A stretch of 64,000 nt of DNA, taken from GCA-020356105 sp041602815 (GTDB lineage: Bacteria > Pseudomonadota > Alphaproteobacteria > UBA8366 > JADFVY01). Under the pieces are notes generated by a model. It was not told where the DNA came from. It did not search any database and saw only the letters and a list, made by a program, of their open reading frames with translations. The position numbers were made by a program, and so were the translations under genes. Where the stretch lies: NCBI GenBank assembly GCA_041602815.1, contig JBFIFO010000001.1:28397-92396 (forward strand), in the 5' to 3' direction. Positions 62,857-64,000 of the stretch are shown one piece after another. Every line of letters starts with the position of its first letter. Within the stretch, counting starts at the first letter, position 1.

Positions 62857-64000
62857 ATGCGGTTTTCCTCGCTGACAGAGCGGATTTCGGGCGAAGGCGC
62901 GCGGGCCTGGGAGATCCACAACCGGGCGGTCAAACGCAAGCGTGCCGGCGACGAAATCATCCTGCTGAGCATCGGCGACCCCGATTTCGACACGCCGCCG
63001 GCGATTGTCGATGCCTGTATCGCCAGTCTGCGCGCCGGCAACACCCATTACACCGCCATTTCCGGCGAACCGGCGCTGCGCGGGGCGATCGCCCGGTACC
63101 ACACCGCGATCACCGGTGCCGCCTGTAGCCCGGAACAGGTGGTGGTCTTCCACGGTGCCCAGAATGCGCTCTATTCGGCGGTCATCTGCCTGCTGGACCA
63201 GGGCGACGAGATCATCGTGCCGGAGCCGATGTACGTCACCTATGAGGCGGTCGTCGGCGCCTCCGGTGCACGGATGGTGACGGTCCCCTGCCCGTGTGAG
63301 GCGGGGTTCCATCCCGATTTCGACGCGATGGCCGCCGCGGTCACCGCACGGACCCGGGCCATCCTCCTCAACACGCCCAACAATCCGACTGGAACCGTGC
63401 TGACCGCGGGCGAATTGGCGGCGGTGGCCGATCTGTGCCGCCGGCACGATCTGTGGCTGATCACGGACGAGGTGTACGCCACGCTCACCTTCGAGCGCGA
63501 CCATCTCAGCCCGTGTGCGCTCCCCGGCATGGCGGAGCGGACGGTGACCGTGAACAGCCTGTCGAAATCGCACGCCATGACCGGCTGGCGGCTCGGCTGG
63601 ACGGTCGGGCCGGCCGAGTTGACGCCGCATCTTGCGAATCTGGCGCTGTGCATGCACTACGGGTGTCCGGGATTCATCCAGGACGCGGCGGCCGCCGGTC
63701 TCGATCGCCAACCGCCTGAAATCGCCGCGATGAAAGCGGAACTCAGGGCGCGCCGCGACCTCGTCTGCGGCCGCCTCGACGGTGCCAGCGGTCTATCATG
63801 CCTGAAACCGGAGGCGGGCATGTTCGTCATGCTCGACGTTCGGGACACCGGTGTCGGCGCCTTCGAGTTCGCCTCGGGTCTCCTCGAATCGCATGCGGTA
63901 TCCGTGTTGCCGGCCGATGCCTTCGGCCAGAGCGCGCACGGGCATCTGCGCCTTGGCCTGTGCTCGAACCAGGACGAATTGACGACGGCCTGCGACCGGA
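62857..64000 (+). CDS. aruH: Class I aminotransferase, AruH-like (3' end off window)
   Basis: Fold-type I PLP enzyme, incomplete at the right edge (381 codons present). N-terminal MRFSSLTERISGEGARAW, then SIGDPDFDTP, NTPNNPTG, cofactor Asp in WLITDEVYA and PLP Lys in VNSLSKSHAMTGWRLGW, and a C-terminal GMFVMLD. The overall pattern resembles, from memory, arginine:pyruvate transaminase AruH of Pseudomonas, which starts arginine breakdown; an aspartate or aromatic transaminase is possible. ATG 62857 is preferred; ATG 62821 is in frame. Confidence 0.85.
   Translation, partial: MRFSSLTERISGEGARAWEIHNRAVKRKRAGDEIILLSIGDPDFDTPPAIVDACIASLRAGNTHYTAISGEPALRGAIARYHTAITGAACSPEQVVVFHGAQNALYSAVICLLDQGDEIIVPEPMYVTYEAVVGASGARMVTVPCPCEAGFHPDFDAMAAAVTARTRAILLNTPNNPTGTVLTAGELAAVADLCRRHDLWLITDEVYATLTFERDHLSPCALPGMAERTVTVNSLSKSHAMTGWRLGWTVGPAELTPHLANLALCMHYGCPGFIQDAAAAGLDRQPPEIAAMKAELRARRDLVCGRLDGASGLSCLKPEAGMFVMLDVRDTGVGAFEFASGLLESHAVSVLPADAFGQSAHGHLRLGLCSNQDELTTACDR

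Overview
The window is GC-rich, gene-dense chromosomal DNA from an alphaproteobacterium. Gene order points to a Rhodospirillales-like lineage: tpiA-secG-pyrG-kdsA-eno-ftsB-pdhABC-lpd-lipA, ispDF, ntrBC-ntrYX-trkA-dat-hfq-hflX, metG-tatD, sdhE-mfd and gyrA-coaD are all runs typical of that class. IspDF and the lipoyl-bearing E1-beta subunit are class-typical fusions. I see no rRNA, CRISPR array, prophage or insertion sequence, and two tRNA genes (Ser-TGA and Lys-TTT).

Layout. 1-1.7 kb: partial ppiD (minus). 1.9-14.7 kb: a plus-strand run for lower glycolysis, protein export, CTP, KDO and cell division, then the pyruvate dehydrogenase complex with an inserted cupin, lipoate synthase and a COQ10-like START protein. 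14.9-18.6 kb: an XRE regulator, a minus-strand ispDF-pgpA-cinA operon with overlapping genes, and a CcsA-like membrane protein. 18.8-30.5 kb: the NtrBC/NtrYX two-component cluster, trkA, dat, a HAD phosphatase, hfq, hflX and an inositol-monophosphatase-like gene. 30.6-33.2 kb: a hydroxyacid dehydrogenase, mazG, and two small putative DNA-binding or unknown genes. 33.4-41.7 kb: a long minus-strand block (MBL hydrolase, tatD, metG, holB, tmk, dacA, rlpA, mltB) joining replication and translation with peptidoglycan remodelling. 41.8-46.3 kb: tRNA-Ser, a PbfA-like class III PLP enzyme, an HPF/cold-shock fusion, a degenerate PleD-like protein and a FrnE-type thioredoxin-fold protein. 46.3-53.2 kb: mfd-sdhE divergent from recG, then a DUF502 membrane protein. 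53.2-56.7 kb: accessory metabolism (probable fluoroacetate dehalogenase, type III polyketide synthase with an isoprenylcysteine-methyltransferase-like partner, tRNA-Lys, enol-lactonase-like hydrolase). 56.7-62.3 kb: a minus-strand gyrA-coaD run ending in an APH-family kinase and an enolase paralog. 62.4-64 kb: a gene remnant and the start of an AruH-like aminotransferase.

The most interesting unit is the kinase/enolase-paralog pair behind gyrA-coaD. The two genes share a 4-bp GTGA overlap. The kinase keeps its catalytic motifs. The enolase paralog keeps the metal ligands and both lysines but has lost the active-site histidine (Ala) and one acidic residue (Glu to Asp), while an intact enolase is encoded elsewhere in the window. 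This suggests a small-molecule phosphorylation step followed by enolase-like chemistry on a different substrate; the substrate is not identifiable from sequence. Other leads are a near-identical 84-bp repeat between the pdhB and pdhC lipoyl domains, an NtrX without the GAFTGA loop, a REC-REC-GGDEF protein with degenerate motifs, a palindrome shared by two distant loci, and a decayed flavin-oxidoreductase remnant upstream of gyrA.
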